Made by a program: the position numbers and the translations under genes. Source: Demequina sp. NBRC 110053 (GTDB lineage Bacteria > Actinomycetota > Actinomycetes > Actinomycetales > Demequinaceae). Taken from it: 64,000 bases of DNA. The stretch lies in contig NZ_BBRJ01000002.1 of NCBI RefSeq assembly GCF_002090095.1, positions 310,001 through 374,000 of the forward strand. Reading direction: 5' to 3'. Numbering within the stretch: position 1 is the first letter of the stretch; every line of letters starts with the position of its first letter. The notes under the pieces were generated by a model. It ran no database searches. It had not been told where the DNA came from and was given only the letters and a program-made list of their open reading frames with translations. Shown here in pieces: positions 45,255-54,713 of this stretch.

Positions 45255-45260
45255 ACTCTA
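45255..45260 (-). promoter_or_regulatory. -10 element TAGAGT for rsmD, leaderless layout
   Basis: TAGAGT on the minus strand is 6 bases from the GTG at 45248. Confidence 0.45.
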
Positions 45261-45307
45261 CGCACGACCTCATCGCTCGCGCGCTCGAGCACGTGGCCCC
45301 GTTGCGG

Positions 45308-46042
45308 TCACTCGTGGCGGTGCACCACCTGCGCGGAGGTCTGGTCTCGAGGCATGACGAGCATGCTGTCGATGTTGACGTGCGAGGGCAGCGAAGCGAT
45401 CCAGCGGACCGTCTCCGCGATGTCCTCCGCAGTCAAGGGGTCCATGCGCTCGTACAGCGCTGCCGCGCGCTGCTCGTCGCCACCGAAGCGCACGACGGAG
45501 AACTCCGTCTCGACCATCCCTGGGTCGATCTGCGAGACCCGGACGGGCTGCCCGCCGAGCTCGATCCTCAGCACACGCGTCATCGCGGCCACCGCGTGCT
45601 TGGCCGCGTTGTAGCCCGCGCCACCGCGATAGGGCTCACGCGCCGCGATCGAGCCGATCGTCACGACGATGCCGTCGCCGGAGGCCACGATCGCCGGCAG
45701 CAGCGCCCGCGTCACCCGGAGCGTTCCCATGACGTTCATCTCGAACATGCGCAGCCACTCGGCGTCGTCGGCGTCGGCCACCGAGGCGGTGCCGAGCGCG
45801 CCCCCGGCGTTGTTGACCAGCAGGTCGCAGCGCTCGACTCGGGATGCGAATGCCGCGACGGACTGCGGGTCCGTGACGTCCAGATGCAGCGCAAGTCCTC
45901 CGAGCTCGCCCGCGAGCGCCTCGAGGCGGTCGATCCGGCGGGCACCGAGCACGACCCTCCACCCGTCGGCCGCGAGCGCGCGGGCGGTCGCCGCCCCGAT
46001 CCCGCTGCTGGCTCCGGTCACGACGGCTGTGCGTGTGGTCAT
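45308..46042 (-). CDS. Short-chain dehydrogenase/reductase (classical SDR)
   Basis: The 244-residue enzyme has the cofactor motif TGASSGIGAATARAL, NNAGG, and the catalytic Ser, Tyr and Lys in IGSIAAREPYRGGAGYNAAKHA. The basic residues ARR after strand 2 suggest preference for NADP. It resembles the YdfG/serine 3-dehydrogenase group that oxidises 3-hydroxy acids, though the substrate is not certain. It lies between recG and rsmD, two genes usually adjacent, so it may have been inserted here. Confidence 0.92.
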   Translation of the reverse strand: MTTRTAVVTGASSGIGAATARALAADGWRVVLGARRIDRLEALAGELGGLALHLDVTDPQSVAAFASRVERCDLLVNNAGGALGTASVADADDAEWLRMFEMNVMGTLRVTRALLPAIVASGDGIVVTIGSIAAREPYRGGAGYNAAKHAVAAMTRVLRIELGGQPVRVSQIDPGMVETEFSVVRFGGDEQRAAALYERMDPLTAEDIAETVRWIASLPSHVNIDSMLVMPRDQTSAQVVHRHE

Positions 46043-46070
46043 GGCGTCTCCTTGGGTGCGTGGGCGGCCG

Positions 46071-48347
46071 TCATCCTCGCTCGAGGAAGCTCTCGCGGTC
46101 CTCGCCGAGCCACGTGTCGATGGCCGATGCGAGGGCAGGGTTGCGGTCGAGGCTCGGATCCTCGGCGACGATGGCTCGCGCGATGGCGCGGGCATCGTCG
46201 ATGACCGCGGCGTCGCGCACGACGCGCAGAAGCCGCAGCGAGTTGCGCCCGCCCGACTGCGCGGAGCCGAGCACGTCGCCCTCGCGCCGCAGCTCGAGAT
46301 CCTTCTCCGCGAGAACGAAGCCGTCCGTCGTCGACGCGAGCGCGGCGAGGCGGTCGCGGGCCGCCGTACCTTCTGGAGCGCGGGACACGAGCAGGCACAC
46401 GCTGGGTAGCGAACCGCGTCCCACTCGCCCTCGCAGCTGATGCAGCTGCGAGATCCCGAACCTCTCGGCGTCCAGGATCACCATCATGGTGGCGTCGGCC
46501 ACGTCGACGCCCACCTCGATGACCGTGGTCGACACGAGCACGGGCGCATCGCCTCCCGCGAAGGCGGCCATCGCGGCGTCCTTGTCCTCCGCGCTCAGGC
46601 GGCCATGCATCATTCCGATGCGCACGCCGGCGAGCTCGGGACGCTCCGCGAGCAGCGCTGCCGTCTGGGCGACCGACGCCAGTGGCGCCCGCGCCGCGCC
46701 GCGACTCTCGGCAGCCACGTCGAGAAGCGCGCCGTCGTGTTCGCCCGCCGCGCCCTCGGGGTCCGCCACGGTGTCGGCCGCGTCCTGGGCATCGTGGACG
46801 GCATCGTCGTCGGCGTCGATGCGCGGACACACCACGTACACGCGGCGACCCGCGTCGACCTCCTCCCGCACACGCGCCCAGGCGCGCGCGAGCCACGCGT
46901 CGTTGTCCGCCGGGACCACGTGGGTCGCCACGTCGGCCCGATGCGCTGGCTTCTCGGTCAGCAGTGAGGTCTCGAGGTCGCCGAAGACCGTCATCGCGAC
47001 GGTCCTCGGAATGGGCGTGGCCGTCATGACGAGCATGTGGGGCGGGTGGTCGCTGCGAGCACGCAATGCGTCCCGCTGCTCGACCCCGAAGCGGTGCTGC
47101 TCGTCGACCACCACGAGCCCGAGATCCGCGAACTGCACGCCCTCGCTGAGGAGGGCGTGCGTGCCGACTACGATGCCCGCCACCCCGGAGGCGGCCTCCG
47201 CAAGCGCCGCGCGCCGCGCCTTGGAGCCTTGGGAGCCCGTCAGCAGCGTCAGGCGCGTCGCACGGTCCGCTCCCCCCAGCATCCCGCCGTGCGCAAGGGG
47301 GCCCATGAGCTGCTCGAGCGTGCGCAGGTGCTGCGCGGCGAGCACCTCCGTGGGCGCCAGCAGCGCCGCCTGGCCGCCGGCATCGACCACCTGGAGCATC
47401 GCGCGCAGCGCCACCACGGTCTTGCCCGCCCCGACGTCGCCTTGGAGCAGGCGGAGCATGGGGGTCGACCTCGCGAGGTCTGCCGCGATGGTCTCACCAA
47501 CGTCACGCTGCGAGCCGGTCAGCGGGAACGGCAGCCGCGCGTCGAGATCGGCGCGCAGGCCGTCGGCTCGCGATGCACGCGGCACCGCCGCGAGCGCCTC
47601 CCGCGCCGCCCTGCGGCGTGCGAGCGCCGTCTGGAGCACCAGCGCCTCCTCGAAGCGCAGCCGGTCGCGTCCGCGCTGCCAGTCCGCCTCCTCGGCAGGG
47701 ACGTGGACGTGCCGCATCGCCTGGAGCAGGGTGGGCAGGCCACGCTCGTTCCGCACGGCCGCGGGAATCGGGTCGAGGACATCGCTCTCGGTGAGCGGAT
47801 CGAGCACGGTACGCACGGACCGCCCGATGCGCCACGTGGGCACCGCCGCGGCGGCCGGATAGATCGGGATGGGCCGGGACGCCTCGAACACGGCCTCGTC
47901 CTCGTCGGCGGCATCCAGCCCCACGATCAGGTAGTCGGGATGCGTGAGCTGGCGTCGGCCGCGATAGTCGCCGACCGTGCCCGTGAACAGACCCGTGCTT
48001 CCCGGCTTGAGCTTGGACTCGTGCATGCGCAGCACCCCGGGCCGTTTGGCGAAGAAGGTCAGCTGCAGGGTGTCGGCGCCATCGGTCACGACGGCCTTGA
48101 GCATCGCGCCGCCGCGCGAGCGCATGGAACGCACCTGAGCGGTCCGCACCCGAGCCATGACGGTGACGTGCTCTCCGCTGGCCAGCGCGCCGATCGGCGT
48201 CAGCTCGCCCGGGCTGCCGTAGCGGCGCGGATAGTGGCGCAGCAGGTCCTCGACGGTCTCGAGGCCCAGCTTCGCCAGCCCGCCGGCCGTGCGAGCGCCG
48301 AGCACCTTCGCGAGCGGCTCCGACAGCCGTGACTGCGTGGCGGTCAC
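46071..48347 (-). CDS. recG: ATP-dependent DNA helicase RecG
   Basis: The 758-residue protein has the N-terminal wedge OB-fold domain, Walker A LQGDVGAGKT, the DExH box VVDEQHRFG, motif III MTATPIPRT, and motif VI HQLRGRVGRG. RecG remodels stalled replication forks and Holliday junctions. An acidic insert of about 35 residues rich in Asp and Ala (ADDDAVHDAQDAADTVADPE) is found in the second helicase domain, as in some actinobacterial relatives. The ATG overlaps the DAK2 gene stop by 4 bp. Confidence 0.96.
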   Translation of the reverse strand: MTATQSRLSEPLAKVLGARTAGGLAKLGLETVEDLLRHYPRRYGSPGELTPIGALASGEHVTVMARVRTAQVRSMRSRGGAMLKAVVTDGADTLQLTFFAKRPGVLRMHESKLKPGSTGLFTGTVGDYRGRRQLTHPDYLIVGLDAADEDEAVFEASRPIPIYPAAAAVPTWRIGRSVRTVLDPLTESDVLDPIPAAVRNERGLPTLLQAMRHVHVPAEEADWQRGRDRLRFEEALVLQTALARRRAAREALAAVPRASRADGLRADLDARLPFPLTGSQRDVGETIAADLARSTPMLRLLQGDVGAGKTVVALRAMLQVVDAGGQAALLAPTEVLAAQHLRTLEQLMGPLAHGGMLGGADRATRLTLLTGSQGSKARRAALAEAASGVAGIVVGTHALLSEGVQFADLGLVVVDEQHRFGVEQRDALRARSDHPPHMLVMTATPIPRTVAMTVFGDLETSLLTEKPAHRADVATHVVPADNDAWLARAWARVREEVDAGRRVYVVCPRIDADDDAVHDAQDAADTVADPEGAAGEHDGALLDVAAESRGAARAPLASVAQTAALLAERPELAGVRIGMMHGRLSAEDKDAAMAAFAGGDAPVLVSTTVIEVGVDVADATMMVILDAERFGISQLHQLRGRVGRGSLPSVCLLVSRAPEGTAARDRLAALASTTDGFVLAEKDLELRREGDVLGSAQSGGRNSLRLLRVVRDAAVIDDARAIARAIVAEDPSLDRNPALASAIDTWLGEDRESFLERG

Positions 48348-49858
48348 CGTCGCCGTTCCACCCCGATGAGGACACCAGGCGCGTCCTGCAGGCCGTGGTA
48401 GACGTTGACATCCGCGCCGGGGGCCGTGCCGTGGACCGACAACCGCACGGCGTCGGCCACCGCCTCGGGGATGCCGGAGGCGAGGATGAGCGTCACGACC
48501 TCGGTGTCGCGGTCGATCATGCGATCGACGTCCTCGTCGAGAGCGTCCCCTGTCGACTGGCCGACGGACGTCGCCCCTGCGGCGTGGGCCATCTGCTCAG
48601 CGATGTCCTGTCCTGGTGTCGTGAGCGCGGCGGCGGCCACCGCTGCGATCACCTGGGCCTCGTGCTGCGCGTCGAGCACCGTCAGCGCAGGCTTGCGGCG
48701 CTTGCGAGCGAGCTCCTCGGCAGCGGCGCGCAGCGCGGGGTGGCCCGCGACCACGACCGCCGCGGAGGAGGACGCGTCCTTCACGGCGCGACGCAGCGAC
48801 CGACGCTTGAGGGCGGTCGGGTCAGGGACCACGAGCACCACGGCGCCCGCGTCCGCGAGCGGCTCGGCGATGCCGGGGCAGGACGTCAGGGCGACGATGC
48901 CTGTCGCGGCGCGATCCGCGTCGTGACCGAGCCGAACGTTGCGCACCACGATCTGGTGCGCTCGCGAGGCGATGCCGCGCTCGACCGCGAGGTGCGGCTC
49001 GTCGGTGTGGACGTGGGCCTGCCACAGGTCGTGCGCGCCCGTCACGGCCACCGAATCCCCGATGGTCTCGAGCTCGCTGGTGAGCGCATCGCGGATGTCG
49101 TCGCGAGACGACGCCACGAACATCACCTCGTAGGCGCCCCCGTCGTCGCCGTGCACATGGCCGTCGCAGGAGTCGGTCGCCAGCACTCGTCCCCTGGCGT
49201 CCACCTCCCACTCGACCTCGTCGAGAGACTCGAGAGCGCTCGCCCCTGCCAAGGTCTCGGCGAGCATCTCCAGCTGCAGGACCAGTCCTGCGGCGCCGGC
49301 GTCCACCACGCCGGCCGCCCTGGCGCTCGGCAGCTGGTCGTGGGTGAGGGCGAGCGCCGCTCGGCCCGCGACCACCGCCGCGATCGCCGTGGCCTCGCGG
49401 CCGGCCCCGGCATCCACGGCATCTGCCGCTCCCTTGGCCGCCGCACGCGCCACGGTGAGGATGGTGCCTTCGACGGGCGACCCCACGGCTCGGTAGGCGG
49501 CATCCGATGCGGCGTCGAGCGACTGTGCGATCGCTGCGCCATCGACCGCGCTGAGTCCCCCACGCTCATCGATCGCGGACAGGAACCCCGTCAGGTACTG
49601 GCTGACGATCACGCCTGAGTTGCCCCTGGCACCCATCAGCGCGCCCCTGGCGAATGCCGCGACGACCTCCCGGTGGGTCGCATCGGTCGCCAGCTTGGCG
49701 ACGGCGCGATTGCCCTCCTGCAACGTGAGGTAGAGGTTGGTGCCAGTGTCGGCGTCCGGCACGGGGAACACGTTGATGGCGTCGAGCCGATCGCGCGCAT
49801 GCTTGACTGCGCGCGCGCCAGCATCCAGCCAGCTGCGCAGGTCTGCGCTCTCCGCCAT
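48344..49858 (-). CDS. DAK2 domain protein, FakA-like fatty acid kinase component
   Basis: The 504-residue protein has an N-terminal DAK2/DhaL domain ([19 protein letters not shown] with the metal-binding Asp, [12 protein letters not shown]) and a C-terminal FakA-type region. It resembles FakA/YloV, which phosphorylates fatty acids bound to DegV-family FakB proteins. No FakB gene is in the window. It is co-transcribed with recG, the usual arrangement in Gram-positives. ATG at 49858 preceded by a purine-rich AGAGGC. Confidence 0.9.
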   Translation of the reverse strand: MAESADLRSWLDAGARAVKHARDRLDAINVFPVPDADTGTNLYLTLQEGNRAVAKLATDATHREVVAAFARGALMGARGNSGVIVSQYLTGFLSAIDERGGLSAVDGAAIAQSLDAASDAAYRAVGSPVEGTILTVARAAAKGAADAVDAGAGREATAIAAVVAGRAALALTHDQLPSARAAGVVDAGAAGLVLQLEMLAETLAGASALESLDEVEWEVDARGRVLATDSCDGHVHGDDGGAYEVMFVASSRDDIRDALTSELETIGDSVAVTGAHDLWQAHVHTDEPHLAVERGIASRAHQIVVRNVRLGHDADRAATGIVALTSCPGIAEPLADAGAVVLVVPDPTALKRRSLRRAVKDASSSAAVVVAGHPALRAAAEELARKRRKPALTVLDAQHEAQVIAAVAAAALTTPGQDIAEQMAHAAGATSVGQSTGDALDEDVDRMIDRDTEVVTLILASGIPEAVADAVRLSVHGTAPGADVNVYHGLQDAPGVLIGVERRR

Positions 49859-49992
49859 CTCAGCCTCTCGCTCTCGGCGACCAGAGCCCTGCGAGGACCT
49901 GTCGCGCCTGGAACCTATGGTGTCATGGAGCCCGGTCGATGGAACGGGCCCGGGTCGATGGCTGCCGCGAGCGATGGGGCACCCGCAGGCGT

Positions 49993-50022
49993 TTGCTCAT
50001 CGGCCCTGTCGTCGGCTACCCT
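49993..50022 (+). promoter_or_regulatory. Promoter of rpmB
   Basis: TTGCTC (-35, 49993-49998) and TACCCT (-10, 50017-50022) are 18 bases apart, giving a leader of about 75 bases. The leader carries the inverted repeat GCCTGACATCAGGC at 50032-50045. Confidence 0.55.
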
Positions 50023-50104
50023 AGTGCGGTTGCCTGACATCAGGCTGTCGAACGTGGCGCCGCCCATTCCGGGCCAGGCGCAGGTGAATCTTAGGAGAAC
50101 TATC

Positions 50105-50296
50105 GTGGCTGCCAACTGCGACGTCTGCGGCAAGGGACCGTCCTTCGGTCACTCGATCTCGCACTCGCACCGACGTACCAAGCGTCGCTGGAACCCCAAC
50201 ATCCAGCGCGTCCGCGCCGTCGTGGCGGGTACCCCCAAGCGTGTGAACGTCTGCACCTCCTGCCTCAAGGCCGGCAAGGTGCAGCGCGCCGTCTGA
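50105..50296 (+). CDS. rpmB: 50S ribosomal protein L28
   Basis: The 63-residue protein reads [32 protein letters not shown], the L28 signature with a CxxC pair, and a second pair CTSC near the end, so it is the zinc-binding form. GTG start with TTAGGAG about 8 bases upstream. It is divergent from the DAK2-recG operon and has its own promoter and terminator. Confidence 0.98.
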   Translation: MAANCDVCGKGPSFGHSISHSHRRTKRRWNPNIQRVRAVVAGTPKRVNVCTSCLKAGKVQRAV

Positions 50297-50313
50297 TCCG
50301 GCGCCTTCAGCGC

Positions 50314-50345
50314 AAGGCCGATGACCCTGGCGGGTCATCGGCCTT
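50314..50345 (+). terminator. Terminator of rpmB
   Basis: AAGGCCGATGACCC and its exact complement form a perfect 14-bp stem with loop TGGC, followed by CTGCTTTGT, 17 bases after the stop codon. Confidence 0.85.
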
Positions 50346-50406
50346 CTGCTTTGTCCCGCCACGCCGCTCCGTCTGGGCACCGCGCCCTGGCGCGGCCATG
50401 GACGTG

Positions 50407-51354
50407 TCAGGCGAAGTGGTCCCATCCGGTGCCGCGCGGCCGAGCGCCATCGATGAGCAGCTCGCCGTCGCCTTCACGCACCACGCCCACGACGTGCCAC
50501 GTGCCAGGGACGGCGGACGCGCGCGGGAAAGTCGCCAGCATGTGGTGATCCTCGCCCCCGCTGAGGGCCCACGCCAGCGCCTCGCTCGCGTCGAGACCGA
50601 GCGCGCGCGCGGTGCGGAGAGCGGCAGGGTGCACGGGCACCTCATCGGACCGCACCTCGAGCGTCACCTCCGACGCCCGCGCCATCCGGCTGGCGTCACG
50701 CGTCAGACCATCGGAGAGGTCCATCATCGCCGTCGCGCCGTGAAGCGCGCCCTCGAGTCCGGCACCGATGCGAGGGGCGGGACGCAGGAACAGCGACACG
50801 GCCTCCTCATCGACCCGCTCGCCGCGCGCGAGCTGCTCGAACCCGGCCTTCGCCGCCCCGAGCGCTCCTGATACGGCGATCACGTCGCCGGCCACCGCAT
50901 CGGCCCGCGTGACGGGCTCCGTGCCGTGCGTCTCTCCCAGCACCGTCACGGCGACCACGATCTCGTCCGCACCCGACAGGTCACCGCCCACCACTCCGAC
51001 GCCGTGGGGCTCGCACGCCTCCCGCAGGCCATCGGCGAGGTCGAGCACCCACTGGACCGGCGTGGTCGACGGAGCACACAGCGTGACCTCCAGCGAGGTC
51101 GCGACGGCGCCCATCGCGTCGATGTCCGCGAGGTTCTGCATCGCCGCCCGCCACCCCACGTCGGCGCCCGTGGACCACGCGGAGCGAAAGTGCCGGTTCT
51201 CGACGAGCACATCGCAGCTCACCACCAGGTCGCCGTCGACTGCGACCACCGCAGCATCGTCGCCTGGGCCGAGGATCTCCGCGTCCGTGCGCGGCAGGCG
51301 CGGCGCGAACAGGGCGATGAGCGAGTCCTCATCCATGTCGCCGATGGTCGTCAT
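50407..51354 (-). CDS. thiL: Thiamine-phosphate kinase
   Basis: The 315-residue protein has GPGDDAAVV, the nucleotide/metal-binding motif, VSCDVLVENRHF, GWRAAMQNLADIDAMGA, VGGDLSG and MDLSDGL, all conserved in ThiL. It phosphorylates thiamine phosphate to the active cofactor thiamine diphosphate. TAGGCT 6 bases before the ATG points to a leaderless transcript. It is divergent from the DUF3515 gene. Confidence 0.95.
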   Translation of the reverse strand: MTTIGDMDEDSLIALFAPRLPRTDAEILGPGDDAAVVAVDGDLVVSCDVLVENRHFRSAWSTGADVGWRAAMQNLADIDAMGAVATSLEVTLCAPSTTPVQWVLDLADGLREACEPHGVGVVGGDLSGADEIVVAVTVLGETHGTEPVTRADAVAGDVIAVSGALGAAKAGFEQLARGERVDEEAVSLFLRPAPRIGAGLEGALHGATAMMDLSDGLTRDASRMARASEVTLEVRSDEVPVHPAALRTARALGLDASEALAWALSGGEDHHMLATFPRASAVPGTWHVVGVVREGDGELLIDGARPRGTGWDHFA

Positions 51355-51360
51355 GCCACG

Positions 51361-51366
51361 AGCCTA
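51361..51366 (-). promoter_or_regulatory. -10 element TAGGCT for thiL, leaderless layout
   Basis: TAGGCT on the minus strand is followed by 6 bases and the ATG at 51354. Confidence 0.5.
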
Positions 51367-51403
51367 CGGTCACGCGGCGTACGGGCCGGCACGCCGCCGC
51401 GGC

Positions 51404-51409
51404 TACGCT
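51404..51409 (+). promoter_or_regulatory. -10 element TACGCT for DUF3515 lipoprotein, leaderless layout
   Basis: TACGCT is followed by 7 bases and the ATG at 51417. It faces away from the thiL element 37 bp to the left. Confidence 0.5.
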
Positions 51410-51416
51410 GGAAGTC

Positions 51417-51881
51417 ATGTCACACCGCGCCTCGACGGCTCTTGTCGCTGCCCTGGTGGTGGCGCCGCTCGCCGGGTGCGCCCATGCCTACGTGGTCGAT
51501 CCAGCGCCCTACGCGGCCGATCCCGACTGCGCTCGCGTCATGCTCTCCATCCCCGAGACGGTGGGCGGCCTGGAGATGCGCGCCACCACCTCGCAGGCGA
51601 CCCAGGCGTGGGGCGACGAACACGAGATCGTCGCGCGGTGCGGAGTCGAGCCGCCTGGACCGACCACGGAGCAGTGCATCGCGGTGTCGACCGCGGCAGC
51701 CGATGTCGACTGGTTGATGACGGAGGTGGATGGCGCATGGGTGGCGGTGACCTTCGGCCGCTCCCCCGCGCTCGAGCTCACCGTGCCGCAGGTGCGCGCC
51801 GACGAGGCGGTGGGTGATGTGCTCGCCGAGCTGTCGCCGGCCGCGGCGCTCGCTCCGCCCAACGGCCTCGAGTGCAGCTGA
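51417..51881 (+). CDS. DUF3515 lipoprotein
   Basis: The 154-residue protein starts with a lipoprotein signal peptide and lipobox LAGC (Cys21), followed by a small extracellular domain with paired Cys (DCARVML, RCGV, QCIAVS, ECS). This matches the DUF3515 family, which in actinobacteria sits between thiL and ddl. The function of the family is unknown. It is convergent with ddl. Confidence 0.88.
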   Translation: MSHRASTALVAALVVAPLAGCAHAYVVDPAPYAADPDCARVMLSIPETVGGLEMRATTSQATQAWGDEHEIVARCGVEPPGPTTEQCIAVSTAAADVDWLMTEVDGAWVAVTFGRSPALELTVPQVRADEAVGDVLAELSPAAALAPPNGLECS

Positions 51882-51906
51882 GCCGCCGAGCGGACGCCTC
51901 GGGCCT

Positions 51907-52998
51907 CTAGCGCAGGCCCGTCCGCCGAGCGAGCGCTCCCTCGAGAAGGGTCTGCACCAGCTCCGGATAGCTGACGCCGGCCGCGGCCCACATGCGCGGG
52001 TACATGCTCGTCGCAGTGAAGCCCGGCATGGTGTTGATCTCGTTGACCGTCACCGTGCCGTCCTCGCCGACGAACACGTCGACGCGCGCGAGCGACTCGG
52101 CTCCCACGGCGCGGAAGGCGCGCACCGCGATGTCGGCCACCTGCGCGGCGACGTCGTCCGCCAGCTCCGTGGGGCACCGCAGGTCCACCGCGGCCTCGTC
52201 GAGGTACTTCGCGTCGAAGTCGTAGAACTCGTGATCCCCGCCCGTGACGATCTCCCCCGCCGGCGACGCGCGCAGCCCGTCGGAAGCGGCGAGGACCGCC
52301 GTCTCGATCTCCCGGCCGGGCACGCCGCGCTCGATCAGCACCTTCGGATCGTGCTTGACCGCGTCCGCGATCGCCTCGTCGAGAGCGCTCCAGGCGGTGA
52401 CCTTCGAGATGCCCATGCTCGAGCCGGCGCGGGCGGGCTTGACGAAGACCGGAAGTCCCAGCGCCTCGATCTCGGTCCGGTGCGCATCGGCCGTGTCTCC
52501 CGGTGCCAGCACCACGTCCGGCGTCACGGGCAGCCCCGCTCCGCGAAGGGCGGTCTTCATGTACTGCTTGTCCATCCCGATCGCCGACGCGAGCACGCCC
52601 GAGCCCACGTACCTGACGTCCACCAGCTCGAGGGCGCCCTGGACCGTTCCGTCCTCGCCGAATGGTCCGTGGAGCAGGGGGAAGACGACGTCGACGTCCG
52701 CGAGCGCCGAGGTCGAGCCGTCGGCCTCCAGCACACGCCAGGTCCGCTCCGAGGCGTCGCGCGGCGGCAGCACCGTCCGGTCGTCGTGAGCGACTCGTGG
52801 CAGCGTGCCGTCGCGCAGCAGCCATGCGTTCGCGTCGCTCGCCGCGGGCACCCAACGCCCATCCTCGGTGATGCCGACGGCGACCACGTCCCATCGGTCG
52901 CGATCGATCGCTCCCAGCACGCCGCCTGCCGTCGCGCAGGAGACTCCGTGCTCGGAGGACCGCCCGCCGAACAGGACGGCGACGGTGGGCCTGCTCAC
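51907..52998 (-). CDS. ddl: D-alanine--D-alanine ligase
   Basis: The 363-residue protein has FGGRSSEHGVSC at the start, LLHGPFGEDGT, the ATP-grasp lid and FVKPARAGSSMGISKV, and metal ligands in RVDVFVGEDGTVTVNEINTMPGFT. It makes the D-Ala-D-Ala dipeptide for peptidoglycan. Tyr/Phe-type Ddl residues rather than VanA traits are seen. The GTG at 52998 directly follows the gpsA stop. It belongs to the murA-plsC-gpsA-ddl operon. Confidence 0.96.
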   Translation of the reverse strand: MSRPTVAVLFGGRSSEHGVSCATAGGVLGAIDRDRWDVVAVGITEDGRWVPAASDANAWLLRDGTLPRVAHDDRTVLPPRDASERTWRVLEADGSTSALADVDVVFPLLHGPFGEDGTVQGALELVDVRYVGSGVLASAIGMDKQYMKTALRGAGLPVTPDVVLAPGDTADAHRTEIEALGLPVFVKPARAGSSMGISKVTAWSALDEAIADAVKHDPKVLIERGVPGREIETAVLAASDGLRASPAGEIVTGGDHEFYDFDAKYLDEAAVDLRCPTELADDVAAQVADIAVRAFRAVGAESLARVDVFVGEDGTVTVNEINTMPGFTATSMYPRMWAAAGVSYPELVQTLLEGALARRTGLR

Positions 52999-54000
52999 CT
53001 AGGACACCTCGGCCTTGCGCGGGCGCGACAGCAGCTTGCTCAGCACCTCGCCGATGGGCAGCTCGTGGTGGAGCGTGTCCACGACGGCGTCGCAGATCGG
53101 AACGTCGACGTCATGCTCCCGAGCGAGCTCCTGGATCGACAGCGACGTCTGCACGCCCTCGGCTGTCCCACCGGTCCGCGCGATGGCCTCCGCGAGCCCC
53201 AGGCCGCGCCCGATGTGCGCACCCAGGGTGTGGTTGCGGGACAGCGGCGACGCGCAGGTCGCGATCAGGTCCCCCATCCCGGCCAGCCCTGAGAACGTGT
53301 CGGGGTGGGCGCCCACCGCGACGCCCAGGCGCGTGATCTCGGCCAGGCCGCGAGTGATGACCGTCGCGGTGGTGTTGTGACCGAAGCCCATGCCATCGGT
53401 GATGCCCACGCCCACGGCGATGACGTTCTTGAACGCCCCGCACAGCTCGACGCCCACGACGTCGGGGTTGGTGTACGGGCGGAAGTACGACGATGCGGTG
53501 GCGGCCGCCACCAGCTCCGCGGCTGCCGTGTTCGTGCCGGCCACGACGGTGGCCGTGGGCTGCTTCACGGCGATCTCGCGAGCGAGGTTGGGGCCGGACA
53601 CGACCAGCGTGCGGTCGGCCGGGAGATGCCATACCTCGCGCAGGACGTCGCTCATGCGCGCGTGAGTGCCGACCTCGATGCCCTTCATCAGCGATGCGAC
53701 CACCGCGCCGTCAGGCACGGCGTCCGCGTACTCGCCGATGATCCCGCGCACCTTCTGGGCAGGCAGCGCGATGGCGACGATGTCGGCCCCCTCGAGTGCC
53801 TCGCGCGCGTCGGTGGTCGCGACGATGCCTTCCGGGAGATCCATCCCCGGCAGGAACCGGTCGTTGCGACGCTCGGCGTTGATCTGCGCGGCGGCGCCTG
53901 CGTCGCGACCCCACAGCGACACCTCGGTGCCGGCGTCGCGCAGCACGGCGGCGAACGTCGTCCCCCACGCGCCGGAGCCCAGCACGGCGGCCCGCGTCAT
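52999..54000 (-). CDS. gpsA: Glycerol-3-phosphate dehydrogenase (NAD(P)+)
   Basis: The 333-residue protein has VLGSGAWGTTFA for NAD(P) binding, the catalytic Lys in MKGIE and CGAFKNVIAVGVGI, and GLAGMGDLIATC. It makes sn-glycerol-3-phosphate for phospholipid synthesis. The ATG at 54000 overlaps the stop of the acyltransferase gene (ATGA), linking the two lipid-synthesis steps. A longer in-frame extension is read-through from that gene. Confidence 0.97.
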   Translation of the reverse strand: MTRAAVLGSGAWGTTFAAVLRDAGTEVSLWGRDAGAAAQINAERRNDRFLPGMDLPEGIVATTDAREALEGADIVAIALPAQKVRGIIGEYADAVPDGAVVASLMKGIEVGTHARMSDVLREVWHLPADRTLVVSGPNLAREIAVKQPTATVVAGTNTAAAELVAAATASSYFRPYTNPDVVGVELCGAFKNVIAVGVGITDGMGFGHNTTATVITRGLAEITRLGVAVGAHPDTFSGLAGMGDLIATCASPLSRNHTLGAHIGRGLGLAEAIARTGGTAEGVQTSLSIQELAREHDVDVPICDAVVDTLHHELPIGEVLSKLLSRPRKAEVS

Positions 54001-54710
54001 CGGCCGCCTCCCTCTCTGCGCATGTCCCAAGGCTTGTCCGGGGCGGCCTCGCCGCGGATCTGCTCGAGCATGCCTGTCAGGGTATCCATGATCCGGTCGG
54101 TCGCGCCGCGCAGCACCCCGATGTCGAGGTCGCGACCCCTGAACTCCGCCAGGTCCACAGCGGGCCCTGCCTTCACGGTGACCGTCTTGCGCGGGAAGAG
54201 GTCGACCTTCTTCGAGTACGGCGCGAGCAGCTCCTGGGCGCCCCACTGCGCGATCGGGATCACCGGAACGTCGTGCTCGAGCGCCATGCGCGCGGCGCCG
54301 GTGCGGGCGAGCATGGGCCACATGTCCGGGTCCCGCGTGAGCGTGCCCTCGGGGAACACCGCGATCGAGTCGCCCCGACTCAGCAGCTTCACGGCCGCGT
54401 CCACGGCTTCGCGAGCGCGCGCGCTGCCGCGCTGCACGGGGACCTGATCGAGCCCGGCGAGCGCCTTGCCCGCCACGGGCAGGTCGAACAGCGAGGCCTT
54501 CGCGAGGAAGTGCGGCGCGTACCCGTGGTCGTACAGGAAGTGCGCGAGCGTGAACGGATCCGCGTACGTGACATGGTTGGAGACCGCGATGAAGCCGCGG
54601 TCGCTCGGCAGGTTCTCCGCGCCCGACCAGTGGCGCTTGGTCGTCGCGAGCAGCACAGGCTTCACCAGGACCGCGGCGGCGCGGAAGCCTGCGGGAATCT
54701 TGGGTGCCAT
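53997..54710 (-). CDS. 1-acyl-sn-glycerol-3-phosphate acyltransferase (PlsC family)
   Basis: The 237-residue protein has the acyltransferase motif I NHVTYADP (His and Asp catalytic pair), motif II near VPVQRGS, motif III FPEGT and motif IV VPVIPIA. It transfers acyl chains to lysophosphatidate at the membrane. Position between murA and gpsA is standard in actinobacteria. Confidence 0.93.
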   Translation of the reverse strand: MAPKIPAGFRAAAVLVKPVLLATTKRHWSGAENLPSDRGFIAVSNHVTYADPFTLAHFLYDHGYAPHFLAKASLFDLPVAGKALAGLDQVPVQRGSARAREAVDAAVKLLSRGDSIAVFPEGTLTRDPDMWPMLARTGAARMALEHDVPVIPIAQWGAQELLAPYSKKVDLFPRKTVTVKAGPAVDLAEFRGRDLDIGVLRGATDRIMDTLTGMLEQIRGEAAPDKPWDMRREGGGR

Positions 54711-54713
54711 GGC